Below, in pieces: positions 35,522 through 44,590 of a stretch of DNA of 64,000 nt. The notes under the pieces were generated by a model, which was given only the letters and a program-made list of their open reading frames with translations, ran no database searches and was not told the origin of the DNA. The stretch is from Anaerolineaceae bacterium (GTDB lineage: Bacteria; Chloroflexota; Anaerolineae; Aggregatilineales; Phototrophicaceae). A program made the translations under genes and the position numbers. The stretch lies in assembly GCA_002699585.1 (NCBI GenBank), contig PABP01000005.1, positions 1 through 64,000 of the forward strand, given 5' to 3'. Every line of letters starts with the position of its first letter. Positions within the stretch are counted from its first letter, which is position 1.

Positions 35522-36871
35522 TCATATTGCCTTCAGTATGCGCAGCCAATGCGATGGTACACGGATTGATGCCCGACCGTTGTGCGCCTCGAAAAACCCA
35601 TCCTGATTGAGTACGTCTATAAATCGGTTGTGTTTTACGCCCTCAAGCGGGATGGTTGCCTCTTGCGCGGAAGCGTTCAAGAGAACCAGGACAGTTTGCT
35701 CGTCAGTTGCGCGTTCAAAGGCAAATTGTTCATGGGCAATGTAGCGTTGTTCATAGCGCCCCACTTTTAAGGCGGGCGTCGTATGGCGGACCCTGGCAAA
35801 CCGCCGGATGGCATCGTATAGATGCGGGTGCGGGATGTGCTCAGGCGGCAGATGAAGTGCGGGGCGCAGGGCAGCATCGCTTGTTTGGGTCCTGCGACCG
35901 TCCAGGCCCCATTCGCTACCATAATAGATCGACGGGATACCGGGCATCGTAAATAACAGGCCATACAGCGTATAAAGATGCGCCGGATTCGTTAAGTTGC
36001 TAGCAACCCGATTGACATCGTGGTTATCCGCAAAGTTATACAGCAACAAATCACGGTATATGCCATCCGCCCCCGACTGCCGATTGAGCGCGTAGGCAAT
36101 TTCAAAGTAGTTACGGTCAAGATGGCTGGAATACAGCCCTTTGTAGCATTCATAATTGGTCGTTGCATCCAACCTGGTTTCATTGGCCCATAAACGGTAA
36201 TCGCCATGAACAACCTCGCCCATGAGCCAGAAATCGGCCTTGTGTTGATGCGTATGCTGTCGTAACGCCTGGAAAAACGCTGGCTCGATGCTATCGGCGG
36301 CATCCAATCGTAATCCGTCAATATCGAAGGTCTCAATCCAGAAGGTGACGGCATCAAACAGGTGCTGCCGAACGGCGTCATTTGCCAGATTGAGTTTGAC
36401 CAGATCATAGTGACCTGCCCATCCCTCGTATGTAAATGCGTCACCATAGGGGCTTTGCTGGCCGAAGTTCAAGTTACAGAACCAACTACAATATGCAGAC
36501 TGTTGACCACGCTGCACCACATCCTGGAATGCCCAGAAGTCCCGGCCTACATGATTGAAGACCCCATCCAGCACCACACGGAAGCCGCGCTGCTTCATCT
36601 CACCAATCAGGTTTTTCAGGGTGTCATTTGTGCCTAAACGCCGATCCACATGAAAGTAATCTGCCGTATCATAACCATGCGCTGTAGATTCAAAAACAGG
36701 CCCCAGATAGATGGCATTGGCACCCAGATTCTGTATATGGTCCAACCAATTGAATAGGACCTCCAGACGGGCGACACTGCTTGACTGAAAATCATTATGA
36801 TGGGGCGCACCACATAATCCGAGTGGGTATATATGATAGAATATCGCATCTCTAGCCCATTCAGATGACAT
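35522..36871 (-). CDS. GH13 alpha-amylase-family glycoside hydrolase
   Basis: The start at 36871 has a perfect AGGAGGT seven bases upstream. The 449-residue protein has no signal peptide, so it acts in the cytosol. The four GH13 regions are in order: VVLDGVFNHVG, GLRLDAAD (nucleophile Asp), LMGEVVHGDY (acid/base Glu) and FADNHDVNR (third Asp). The C-terminal beta domain is short. Such cytosolic enzymes act on maltodextrins, cyclodextrins, trehalose or similar oligosaccharides. Its promoter carries the operator of the TetR protein encoded directly upstream, so expression is repressed by that regulator. Confidence 0.92.
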   Translation of the reverse strand: MSSEWARDAIFYHIYPLGLCGAPHHNDFQSSSVARLEVLFNWLDHIQNLGANAIYLGPVFESTAHGYDTADYFHVDRRLGTNDTLKNLIGEMKQRGFRVVLDGVFNHVGRDFWAFQDVVQRGQQSAYCSWFCNLNFGQQSPYGDAFTYEGWAGHYDLVKLNLANDAVRQHLFDAVTFWIETFDIDGLRLDAADSIEPAFFQALRQHTHQHKADFWLMGEVVHGDYRLWANETRLDATTNYECYKGLYSSHLDRNYFEIAYALNRQSGADGIYRDLLLYNFADNHDVNRVASNLTNPAHLYTLYGLLFTMPGIPSIYYGSEWGLDGRRTQTSDAALRPALHLPPEHIPHPHLYDAIRRFARVRHTTPALKVGRYEQRYIAHEQFAFERATDEQTVLVLLNASAQEATIPLEGVKHNRFIDVLNQDGFFEAHNGRASIRVPSHWLRILKAI

Positions 36872-36884
36872 TCACCTACCTCCT

Positions 36885-36913
36885 GTATACCGAACGGTAT
36901 AGTAAGCTGGCAA
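36885..36913 (-). promoter_or_regulatory. Promoter and TetR operator of the GH13 gene
   Basis: On the minus strand TTGCCA (36908-36913) and GTATAC (36885-36890) are separated by 17 bases. The palindrome TATACCGAACGGTATA (36886-36901) fills the spacer and the -10 box, so a bound repressor would block polymerase. Confidence 0.75.
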
Positions 36914-36927
36914 AAAAAAGAACCCTC

Positions 36928-37497
36928 TTAAGAAAAGATGCCGTGCATAAACTGGTGTACAATCCGATACACTCTATGAGGCTCGTTCAGATGAATATAG
37001 CCCTGTAGCGACATGACAATATAGGTATCAATTGTGCCGAGTAAACTGACAGCATACCACCGATGGCGTCCACGCATGTTGCCATGATCCTCGGTCGCAT
37101 CTTTGAATAATTGCTGCAACAGATCAAACTGCTGATGCTGTACCTGGGTCACAATATCGTATACATCACTGGACGGTGGCATAAACCGAGTCATTAAAAT
37201 GAGGCGATAAAAGGTTGGCTCTCGGTCCAGGTACTCAAAATAAAATTGTGTGACGTCCGTAATGGACTTGGTTATATCCCCCTGGTAGCGGCTGACTTCC
37301 CGCAAATCAGAAATCAGCGGCTCCGATTTTTCCTTTATCAATGTCTCAAAAAGGCCCTGCTTGCTATTGAAGTAATGGTAGAGGGTGGGTTTCGTCACCC
37401 CAGCGTCAGATGCGATCTGCTGGACCCCAACAGCATCATAGCCATGTGAAGCAAATAATTCGGTTGCAACCTGAAGTATGTTTGATCGATTGTCCAC
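36928..37497 (-). CDS. TetR/AcrR-family repressor of the GH13 gene
   Basis: The frame begins with GTG at 37497 (MDNRSNILQVATELFASHG); 189 residues. The helix-turn-helix is at about 5-52, with GVQQIASDAGVTKPTLYHYFNSKQGLF matching the TetR consensus. The C-terminal ligand domain is of the usual length and contains FYRLILMTRF. Its own promoter and that of the GH13 gene downstream contain the same 16-bp palindrome, so it represses itself and the enzyme; a sugar or drug ligand would relieve this. The stop is 56 bases from the GH13 start. Confidence 0.9.
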   Translation of the reverse strand: MDNRSNILQVATELFASHGYDAVGVQQIASDAGVTKPTLYHYFNSKQGLFETLIKEKSEPLISDLREVSRYQGDITKSITDVTQFYFEYLDREPTFYRLILMTRFMPPSSDVYDIVTQVQHQQFDLLQQLFKDATEDHGNMRGRHRWYAVSLLGTIDTYIVMSLQGYIHLNEPHRVYRIVHQFMHGIFS

Positions 37498-37529
37498 GCG
37501 ACTGTATTGTCCTCGTTCACACGCTAAAA

Positions 37530-37558
37530 ACTATACCGTTCGGTATACATATTGTCAA
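37530..37558 (-). promoter_or_regulatory. Promoter and operator of the tetR gene
   Basis: On the minus strand TTGACA (37553-37558) and TATAGT (37530-37535) are 17 bases apart, a near-consensus promoter. The palindrome TATACCGTTCGGTATA (37532-37547) lies across the spacer and the -10 box, as in the GH13 promoter. Confidence 0.85.
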
Positions 37559-37795
37559 GATTATACCAGGTAGGCTGATACGGCATAATGAGATATACAT
37601 GGGCACCCGCAAGCAAGCTGCTGGCCCCAATTAGCTAAAATTGCTGCAATGTCTGATTTTATATGGTTGCCTGATATGGGATCAATTAGGCAACAGAAAT
37701 GCACTATTTACAGGCAATTTTCCGTATTAGATAGTAGATGGGCCAGCATAGCGGATGCCATCTAGTCGTCGTTCAATAGCAGAAAGTGACTTCCC

Positions 37796-38332
37796 ATGAA
37801 AGAATTTAACGACTTGAATCTTCAGGATTTGCGCTGGGTCGAAAGCGGTAGTTGGTCGTCACGACAAGAGCTGCACAACGCGGATGATGAAGTCATCGCT
37901 ACCATGCAAAAGCAATCCTGGTGGAAAAACACCTATGAAGTCGATGCTCCGGGCAATCGCTGGTTGTTCGTGCCCCAGGGTTTTTTCAATCGCCGGGTTG
38001 AGATTATCTCCGCAGGCACGGGCGACCTCGTCACCACGTTCTACTATAAGGGTATGGGCGGGGGCGGTGAACTCACCCTGCCCGATGGCCGCATATTTCA
38101 GTGGAAATCAATTAGCTTCTGGGGCAACAAGTGGGCCTGGTTGGAAGGCGAAGCGGGGGATACCGACCCCGTCATTGGCTTCGAGACTGGCGGCTGGTTC
38201 CGGGCACGGGCTGACCTGACTTTTGATGAAGATGCCAACTTCCCGGCGTTGCTCGTCTTCCTGGGATGGTATCTGCATACGATCAAGCGGCAGGAAACGG
38301 CAGCAGCCACAACAGTCGTCATTGCGACCTAA
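37796..38332 (+). CDS. Hypothetical protein, 178 aa, beta-rich
   Basis: The product is rich in Trp, Gly and aromatic residues in alternating patterns (WWKNTYEVDAPGNRWLFVPQ, FQWKSISFWGNKWAWLEGEA), suggesting a beta barrel like that of tubby/LURP-type lipid-binding proteins; this resemblance is only by eye. The last 30 residues contain a weak hydrophobic helix. No signal peptide. There is no clear ribosome site. A good terminator follows. Confidence 0.65.
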   Translation: MKEFNDLNLQDLRWVESGSWSSRQELHNADDEVIATMQKQSWWKNTYEVDAPGNRWLFVPQGFFNRRVEIISAGTGDLVTTFYYKGMGGGGELTLPDGRIFQWKSISFWGNKWAWLEGEAGDTDPVIGFETGGWFRARADLTFDEDANFPALLVFLGWYLHTIKRQETAAATTVVIAT

Positions 38333-38365
38333 CGCCGCTGATTTCAGTGCCCAAAGTGATGATGG

Positions 38366-38393
38366 AGACCAGTCTGTATGCTGGTCTTTTTTG
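38366..38393 (+). terminator. Rho-independent terminator
   Basis: AGACCAG (38366-38372) and CTGGTCT (38381-38387) pair around eight bases and are followed by six T. Confidence 0.9.
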
Positions 38394-38484
38394 TCTTCCA
38401 TGTGTTTTCTCTACGGTGTGATGTGACTCGCCTCAATCTCCAGTATGATAAATTCGTGATTCGATATGATCTAGCGAGTTCAAT

Positions 38485-39600
38485 ATGTACAAACGCCTGG
38501 GCTTGACCATATTCTTGCTAAGCATCTCCCTTGTTTTGTTTGCCTTTTACATATCGACTGCCCAACAAGACCAATCAGAGTCCATCACACCCCCTGCATT
38601 AGACACATGCAGTGATGCCGAGATTAGCGAAGCACTTGACGCACTTCCGGCTTATGAACCTACAGAGACAAGCGCTTATGTCACCCATTCAAATAGGCAA
38701 TTCACTATTGATAGCGACGTCTTCTACGCCAAAGGGGTGAACTACTATCCTTCGCGCTATCCTTGGCGGCGCTTCCTCACAGAAAGCGACCTCACAGCAG
38801 TAGAGGAAGAACTAAATCTATTACGAGATACCCATTTAAACACACTACGCATCTTCCTGTGGAATGAGGCGCTGTTCACCTGCCCAGGGAGCGGCGCAGT
38901 CCCTATTGCCGATAACTTCAGGCGGTTAGATGGCATCATCCAACTTGCAGCCCAATATGGATTTCGTCTTATTGTGACGCTTAACGACTTAGCCGACCTT
39001 CAAGATTATCCGCTACACGACAATCCAGCTTATGTTCAGGCTCAGACAACCTTCATTGTCGAGCGCTATCGGAATGAAGCTGCCATCCTGGCCTGGGATT
39101 TACGCAACGAAGGCGACATCGACTATGGCACTATTAGCACAGTCCCGGCCAAGGCAACACGGGAAGCGGTCCTCAACTGGCTAGGTGAAACAGCTTCGCT
39201 TGTTCGTTCGCTGGATAGTCAGCATATGATTACTGCTGGCTGGCTCTACGACAATGAAGCGACCATCCCCTATGTTAATTTTGTCAGTTTTCATCATTGG
39301 ATCGGGGAAGCGGAGGCCTACGAGCGTATTCTCAATTTACAGGAAGCTACGGACAAGCCAATTCTCTTGCAGGAGTTTGGCTACAGCACCCAGCGGATGG
39401 ACGAAGCTTCCCAGGCGCGGACCATCGGGGAAGTGATAGATGTCGTTGAAAAAACCCACATAGCTGGATGGCTCATTTGGACTGCTTTTGATTTCCCAAC
39501 CGATGCAACCTGTGTTCCGCCTAACTGCCCAAGCCCTGATAATGCTGAACATCACTTTGGCTTGTGGTATGTCGATTATTCCCCTAAGCCTGCTGTTTAA
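38485..39600 (+). CDS. Secreted GH5/clan-A type glycoside hydrolase
   Basis: The 371-residue protein begins with a signal peptide (MYKRLGLTIFLLSISLVLFAFYIS) and then a TIM-barrel: FYAKGVNYYPSRYPWRRF, LNTLRIFLWNEALF, LAWDLRNEGD (acid/base Glu near residue 207), FVSFHHWIG, and ILLQEFGYS (nucleophile Glu near residue 297). This is the arrangement of GH5- or GH2-like beta-mannanases and beta-glucosidases, in which the two Glu face each other. Substrate cannot be decided. The leader of the gene has a poor ribosome site. Confidence 0.8.
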   Translation: MYKRLGLTIFLLSISLVLFAFYISTAQQDQSESITPPALDTCSDAEISEALDALPAYEPTETSAYVTHSNRQFTIDSDVFYAKGVNYYPSRYPWRRFLTESDLTAVEEELNLLRDTHLNTLRIFLWNEALFTCPGSGAVPIADNFRRLDGIIQLAAQYGFRLIVTLNDLADLQDYPLHDNPAYVQAQTTFIVERYRNEAAILAWDLRNEGDIDYGTISTVPAKATREAVLNWLGETASLVRSLDSQHMITAGWLYDNEATIPYVNFVSFHHWIGEAEAYERILNLQEATDKPILLQEFGYSTQRMDEASQARTIGEVIDVVEKTHIAGWLIWTAFDFPTDATCVPPNCPSPDNAEHHFGLWYVDYSPKPAV

Positions 39601-39721
39601 CTGTTGACCAGTCGCTGAAAGTAGGGCCATTAGCCTGTAACAGAAATTTGAGTGGCACGAGTTGGTTTCAAGGCAGGTATTGGCTATGATGGGCGACATT
39701 CATTAGACGAGGATTGAGCCT

Positions 39722-40192
39722 ATGGTGGATGTCGTATTTCAACCCGCAGAAGTCGCTGATGCCGATGCCCTGCTCGATGTGCAGATTCGGTCGTTCCATG
39801 ACGATGCGCGGCTGTATCCGGGTGTGGAAAAAGGCGGTCCACCCGGTTATGACTCGCTTGAGCAGACCATAAAGGACATCGGGTCGCAAATCTTTTATGC
39901 GTTCATCTATGATGGCCAGATCGTGGGCGGCATTGTCCTATTCGATCATGGCGAAGGGCACATGCATGTGGATCGCCTGTTTGTGGACCCCGACTACCAC
40001 AATATGGGCATCGGCACCCAGGCCATACACTTCATCGAAGCCACCTATCCTGCCAACATCTGGACATTGGATACGCCGCTGTATGCCATCCGCAACCAGC
40101 ATTTTTATGAGAAGCTCGGTTATGTCAACGTCGGTATCACCTATGGCGATGACATTGATCTGATTCAGTACAAAAAAGTAATTACAAAATAA
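39722..40192 (+). CDS. GNAT-family N-acetyltransferase
   Basis: GAGGA eight bases before the ATG supports the start; 156 residues. The GNAT core is seen with the acetyl-CoA-binding stretch HVDRLFVDPDYHNMGIGTQAIHFIE, followed by LDTPLYAIRNQHFYEKLGYVNVG, which is the motif-B region. Substrate unknown. It is 12 bases ahead of the Gfo/Idh/MocA gene and probably cotranscribed with it. Confidence 0.88.
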   Translation: MVDVVFQPAEVADADALLDVQIRSFHDDARLYPGVEKGGPPGYDSLEQTIKDIGSQIFYAFIYDGQIVGGIVLFDHGEGHMHVDRLFVDPDYHNMGIGTQAIHFIEATYPANIWTLDTPLYAIRNQHFYEKLGYVNVGITYGDDIDLIQYKKVITK

Positions 40193-40204
40193 AGGATTTT
40201 TAGG

Positions 40205-41275
40205 ATGGCACGTTTACGGATTGGCATCGTTGGCTGCGGCGAAGTCACCCAGCTATTGCATTTGCCCACATTGAACCAGCTCGGCGATTTATTTGAGGTA
40301 ACAGCGCTGTGTGACGTCAGCCAGAGCGTGCTCAACCAGGTGGGGGATGCCTGGGGCGTTAAAAAACGCCTGAGTGATTATCATGAGTTGGTAACGCTCG
40401 ACACAGTCGATGCGGTGCTGATCGCCACGCCCAATGCCTACCATGCTCAAACCGTGCTGGCAGCCATCGACGCGGGCAAGCACATTCTGATCGAAAAGCC
40501 CATGTGCATGACGCTGGCAGAAAATGATGCCATCATCGCCGCGCAGGAAAAAGCAGGCGTCATTATTCAGGTGGGGACCATGCGCCGCTACGCCCCGGCT
40601 TTCATAGAAGCCTGCCGACTGGTAGCTGAGATGCCAGAAATTCGGCTGGCACGGGTGCATGATGTCATCGGGTCGAACGCCCAGTTCATCGACCCAACGT
40701 CAAAAGTCATCCGGGCGGACGATATACCGCCAAGTGTGATACAGAGCAGCAAAGCGCTGGAGCTATCAAAAATTCAGGAGGCCATCGGCGATGTACCGGA
40801 TGATGTGCAAAGCGCCTATAAAATCCTGCTGGGCCTGAGCACACACGATATTTCCGCTATGCGCGAGCTGATCGGCATGCCGCAGCGCGTGCTCAATGCG
40901 ACCCAACGTCAGGGCGGATTGTATCAGACAGCAACTTTTGACTACGGTGATTTCGTCTGCCTCTTTGAAACAGGCATCGACAATATTCCGCGCTTTGATG
41001 CCTTCCTGGAAGTGTATGGACGCGATCAGGTGGTGCGCGTCGATTACAACACGCCCTATGTGCGTAATTTGCCCATTCGGCTGACCGTCACAAAAACAAC
41101 CGACAGCAAAAATACCATCCAGGAAGTGATTCACCCGGGTTGGGGTGATGCTTTCGTAGAGGAGTGGCGCGCCTTTTATGACAATGTCACCCAAAAGCGC
41201 ATTCCCAAGTCCTCACCCGCCGACTTCCGGCATGATTTGGACCTGTTCCAGCAAATGATTCAAGCGATGGTGTAG
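40205..41275 (+). CDS. Gfo/Idh/MocA-family oxidoreductase
   Basis: The 356-residue protein has an NAD(P)-binding start (RIGIVGCGEVTQLLHLPTL), the family signature ILIEKPMCMTLAENDAI with the Lys of the EKP motif, and a C-terminal alpha/beta substrate domain (about 125-350). It acts on a sugar or polyol such as an inositol or a glucoside. A strong hairpin follows its stop. The neighbouring SDR gene on the other strand may act on related sugars. Confidence 0.9.
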   Translation: MARLRIGIVGCGEVTQLLHLPTLNQLGDLFEVTALCDVSQSVLNQVGDAWGVKKRLSDYHELVTLDTVDAVLIATPNAYHAQTVLAAIDAGKHILIEKPMCMTLAENDAIIAAQEKAGVIIQVGTMRRYAPAFIEACRLVAEMPEIRLARVHDVIGSNAQFIDPTSKVIRADDIPPSVIQSSKALELSKIQEAIGDVPDDVQSAYKILLGLSTHDISAMRELIGMPQRVLNATQRQGGLYQTATFDYGDFVCLFETGIDNIPRFDAFLEVYGRDQVVRVDYNTPYVRNLPIRLTVTKTTDSKNTIQEVIHPGWGDAFVEEWRAFYDNVTQKRIPKSSPADFRHDLDLFQQMIQAMV

Positions 41276-41288
41276 GCCCTCAAGCAAA

Positions 41289-41316
41289 ACGACCCGCTCG
41301 CAAGCGGGTCGTTCGT
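41289..41316. terminator. Hairpin between convergent genes, likely terminator
   Basis: ACGACCCGCT (41289-41298) and AGCGGGTCGT (41303-41312) pair perfectly around four bases. The following T-run is weak (TCGTT). Confidence 0.65.
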
Positions 41317-41343
41317 TATGAGACGCTAGGTGTGTTGTCAGTT

Positions 41344-42198
41344 CTAGACTTCGTCGCGCCAGGTATATTGGGGGTCGTAACCCAGTAGGCGGCGGGCCTT
41401 GTCAATCGAGAGCAGCGTCTCGTGGGGGCCGACCTCTTTCTTCATGGGCACATCCGGGAAAACCTCGGCCATGAGTTCCGCATTGGGGCGTGTCATGACA
41501 CCATCAGAATTGGCGATGATGAAGACATCGGCACCCGTTGCCTGGTACTCCAACGATTTACGGATGGCCTGGGCGGCATCACGCGCGTCGATGTAAGCCC
41601 ACAGGTTCCATTTGCGCTGCATGGCATTGGCATCAAAGCTGGGGAAGGCTTGATAGGCATCGACTTCCATCACATTGGAGAAGCGCAGCCCAATAATCTT
41701 AAGCTCCGGGTCCCAACGGCAGAACTGCTTGGCCATTTCTTCACTGAGCAGTTTGGACAGCGAATAAGCCGATTCCGGGCGACCAGGGTATTCTTCGTCA
41801 ACAGGGGCATAAGGCGGCGGGGTATCAAAGGGCAGGCCCAGCACTGTTTCGCTGGATGCCCAAACTACGTTCTTGATGCCCACACGGCGAGCGGCTTCAA
41901 ACACGTTATAGGTGCTGACCATATTGTTCTCAAAGATGACTGCATTCGGGTGACGTCCCGGCGCGGGGATAGCTGCCAGATGCACGACGGCATCGGCCCC
42001 GTCAAAGCGATCATCAATGCCCGATAGGCCTTCCATCGTCTGGCCAAAGTCGGTCAGGTCAATTTGGGTGAAAGGGCACAGGGCCTCTTTAGGTGGGACT
42101 GCATCCAAGTTGACAACCTCGTAACCCTGTTCAAGCAAATCGCGCACACAAGCGCGCCCAACCTTGCCGCTACCACCCGTAACAACTACACGAGTCAT
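41344..42198 (-). CDS. NAD(P)-dependent epimerase/dehydratase (extended SDR)
   Basis: The ATG at 42198 has GAGGAG nine bases upstream. The 284-residue protein carries the extended-SDR nucleotide motif VVVTGGSGKVGRACV, a VHLAAIPAPG segment, and the active-site pair in PESAYSLSKLLSEEMAKQF (Tyr and Lys four apart). Family members epimerise or dehydrate nucleotide sugars or oxidise sugars such as uronates. The exact substrate is open. Confidence 0.9.
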   Translation of the reverse strand: MTRVVVTGGSGKVGRACVRDLLEQGYEVVNLDAVPPKEALCPFTQIDLTDFGQTMEGLSGIDDRFDGADAVVHLAAIPAPGRHPNAVIFENNMVSTYNVFEAARRVGIKNVVWASSETVLGLPFDTPPPYAPVDEEYPGRPESAYSLSKLLSEEMAKQFCRWDPELKIIGLRFSNVMEVDAYQAFPSFDANAMQRKWNLWAYIDARDAAQAIRKSLEYQATGADVFIIANSDGVMTRPNAELMAEVFPDVPMKKEVGPHETLLSIDKARRLLGYDPQYTWRDEV

Positions 42199-42389
42199 TA
42201 TTTTTTACTCCTCACAGTAATGCTTTTGCATGGAGTGTATCAAATTGGGGAGGTTTCCTTTAATACCACCTTACAAAGGTCAAGCCTTTGTATCACCTAT
42301 CATTAGGTACAGGCGTCCAACTCGTAAAGAACAACCTTCTAAGTCATAATCAGTTTTATGACTGATATGCCAGAATAGGTCGTAACAAC

Positions 42390-43625
42390 TTGTATACTGA
42401 AATTGCGCTCGTATTTGCTATCACGCTGCTGATTGCAGTCCTTATATCGGGCCAAACACAGCGCACTTTTTTATCGACAAGTGTGCTCTTCCTGTTTGCA
42501 GGCATTCTGGCAGGGCCCAGTTTTCTGAGATTAAGCGATGTCCAACCCCAGAACCCGGTAGAGACTGCCTTAGCGACTCTGGCCCTGGTCAGTGTGCTGT
42601 TTACAGACGGCATGAAAGTCCGGTTGGATGAACTGCGGCGGCTCTGGCGGCTGCCAAGCCGTGCCCTTCTGTTTGGGATGCCCCTGACCTTCATCATCAT
42701 GACGGTTGCCGCCCATTGGATTTTTGCTTTGCCCTGGCTGGAAGCCGCCCTGATTGGTGCCATCCTCAGCCCGACGGACCCCGTTTTTATCTCGCAGTTG
42801 ATCGAAAGCGATGGCATCCCAGAAAGATTGCGGCACCTACTTGGTGTTGAGAGTGGCCTGAACGATGGCATTGTCCTGCCAGTCATCCTCATTTTGCTAC
42901 AACTCATCACCTCAGAAACCCCAGAACCGCTGCTCATGCTTGAGGAATTGCTTGGGGGTGTGCTCGTTGGCATTGTGGTGCCGTGGTTGTTTATCAAGCT
43001 TGAACAACGGATTCGGTTCCTTTATGTGGGGACAATCTACGAGCCGCTCAATGCGTTTGCTATCGGGTTATTCGTCATCGTCCTGAGTGAAACGCTGCAT
43101 GTGAATATGTTCCTGGCGGCTTTTAGCGCAGGCATCACCATTGGCAATGTGAGCAGCGAGGTGAGGGCAGCTTTTGAAGGATTCGGCCGCACCCTGACAG
43201 AGTTACTTAAGCTGGCCGCGCTCTTCTTCTTTGGCTTGTTGATAAACCTGAACCTATTTTTCAATAGCGGCCTGACCTATTACCTCTTTGCAGCCATTGT
43301 ACTCATCATTGCGCGGCCCCTTGCGATCTATATCGTGCTCTGGCGGCAGGATATCCCGAACCTGGAAAAAGCAACCGCAGCCTGGTTCGGGCCTAAGGGA
43401 TTTGCCTCGATCTTCTATTCCTTCTTCATTTTCCAGTTCGCGCTAACTAACGGATATGAACTCTTCAACATACTGGCATTTACAATCGTTCTCTCGATTA
43501 TCGCCCATTCATCGACCGACGTACTCTTTGGTCGTTACTTCCAGCGAGCGGCTGAAAAAACTGAAGCAGAAGAAAAAGCCAACCAAGAAAGCTCGCCTGT
43601 AGAAGCCGAAGAGATCAGCGCGTAG
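42390..43625 (+). CDS. CPA1-type cation/proton antiporter
   Basis: The frame begins with TTG (MYTEIALVFAITLL); no better start lies nearby. The 411-residue protein has about 12 membrane helices and the hallmarks ILSPTDPVFISQ and GVESGLNDGIVLPVI, in which the Asp of the ND pair carries ions in NhaP/NHE relatives. The Glu-rich tail (EKTEAEEKANQESSPVEAEE) is cytoplasmic. It exchanges sodium or potassium for protons. Single gene. Confidence 0.9.
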   Translation: MYTEIALVFAITLLIAVLISGQTQRTFLSTSVLFLFAGILAGPSFLRLSDVQPQNPVETALATLALVSVLFTDGMKVRLDELRRLWRLPSRALLFGMPLTFIIMTVAAHWIFALPWLEAALIGAILSPTDPVFISQLIESDGIPERLRHLLGVESGLNDGIVLPVILILLQLITSETPEPLLMLEELLGGVLVGIVVPWLFIKLEQRIRFLYVGTIYEPLNAFAIGLFVIVLSETLHVNMFLAAFSAGITIGNVSSEVRAAFEGFGRTLTELLKLAALFFFGLLINLNLFFNSGLTYYLFAAIVLIIARPLAIYIVLWRQDIPNLEKATAAWFGPKGFASIFYSFFIFQFALTNGYELFNILAFTIVLSIIAHSSTDVLFGRYFQRAAEKTEAEEKANQESSPVEAEEISA

Positions 43626-43663
43626 GCTGGTCCTTTCTAGCTGATTTCTATTTAGCAATGCGG

Positions 43664-44464
43664 TTAAGCGCGTTTCGCGGTGACAATATGAGCAGACGCG
43701 CTAAACGTCACGCGGCCATCTTCTCCAACGAACCGGGCCATTTCTTTACGGGCAGCTTGCAGCAGATGATCGACCTGCTGGTCATCGAGCACATCAGCCA
43801 GCACCCAGCCCTTGATGTCGGTGAACACCCAATCGTCAATCGAAGGGAAGCGGGCTGTGCCCTCTAACGTGTGTATCGTCAGGTCTGATAGTGGCGCATC
43901 GGTGAACAGTTCGTGCAATTGCTCAGTATCACCCAGATTATAGGGCGCACGAATGGCATCAGCGACATCTTTGCCGAACAGCCGTTGCAACAGATCGGCC
44001 ATTGCGGCGTAACCGGGCGTGTTTTCCAGCGTATCCCACACGGCGACGGCCAAACTGCCCCCTGGCTTGAGGACACGGGCCATTTCCGCAATGGTCGCGC
44101 GGCGATCTTCAAAGAACATCAACCCAAACTGGCTGACGACCGCATCAAAGCTGGCTGTATCGAAGGGCAGGGCTTCGGCACGGCCTTCCCGCCAGATGAC
44201 ATTGTCATTCTGACGCGCGGCAACAGTCAGCATGCCCGGATTGACGTCCAGGCCAAAGACCGTTCCACTCGACCCGACCCGCTCAGCGATGCTGCGCGCG
44301 AGCACCCCGGTACCGCAGGCGACATCCAGCACTTTCTGGCCCGGTTGGATATTCGACAGTCGAATGATGTGCTGCGGCCAGTCGATAAACAGGGCGGGCA
44401 CGAAGAACTGCTCGTAAATTTCTGCGGCACTGCCAATGACCTGGCCTTTGTCTGCATTCGTCAT
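43664..44464 (-). CDS. Class I SAM-dependent methyltransferase
   Basis: The 266-residue protein has the SAM motif VLDVACGTGVLARSIAERVG, motif LPFDTASFDAVVSQFGLMFF and ARVLKPGGSLAVAVWD, as in UbiE-like and related methyltransferases. AGGGGG lies five bases before the ATG. The C-terminal part (about 150-266) shapes the pocket and is not diagnostic. It is divergent from the HxlR-type regulator gene with 126 bp between the starts. Confidence 0.9.
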   Translation of the reverse strand: MTNADKGQVIGSAAEIYEQFFVPALFIDWPQHIIRLSNIQPGQKVLDVACGTGVLARSIAERVGSSGTVFGLDVNPGMLTVAARQNDNVIWREGRAEALPFDTASFDAVVSQFGLMFFEDRRATIAEMARVLKPGGSLAVAVWDTLENTPGYAAMADLLQRLFGKDVADAIRAPYNLGDTEQLHELFTDAPLSDLTIHTLEGTARFPSIDDWVFTDIKGWVLADVLDDQQVDHLLQAARKEMARFVGEDGRVTFSASAHIVTAKRA

Positions 44465-44590
44465 GGAATCCCCCTAAACGGTATTTGCAGTTGATTTCAC
44501 CCTATGACATGCATTTGCCAGGGACTAGTTCACAAAATAAACTGGTCATGAGGGGCACATCGCTTATAGAGTGCTTAAAAGGGAGTTTTC

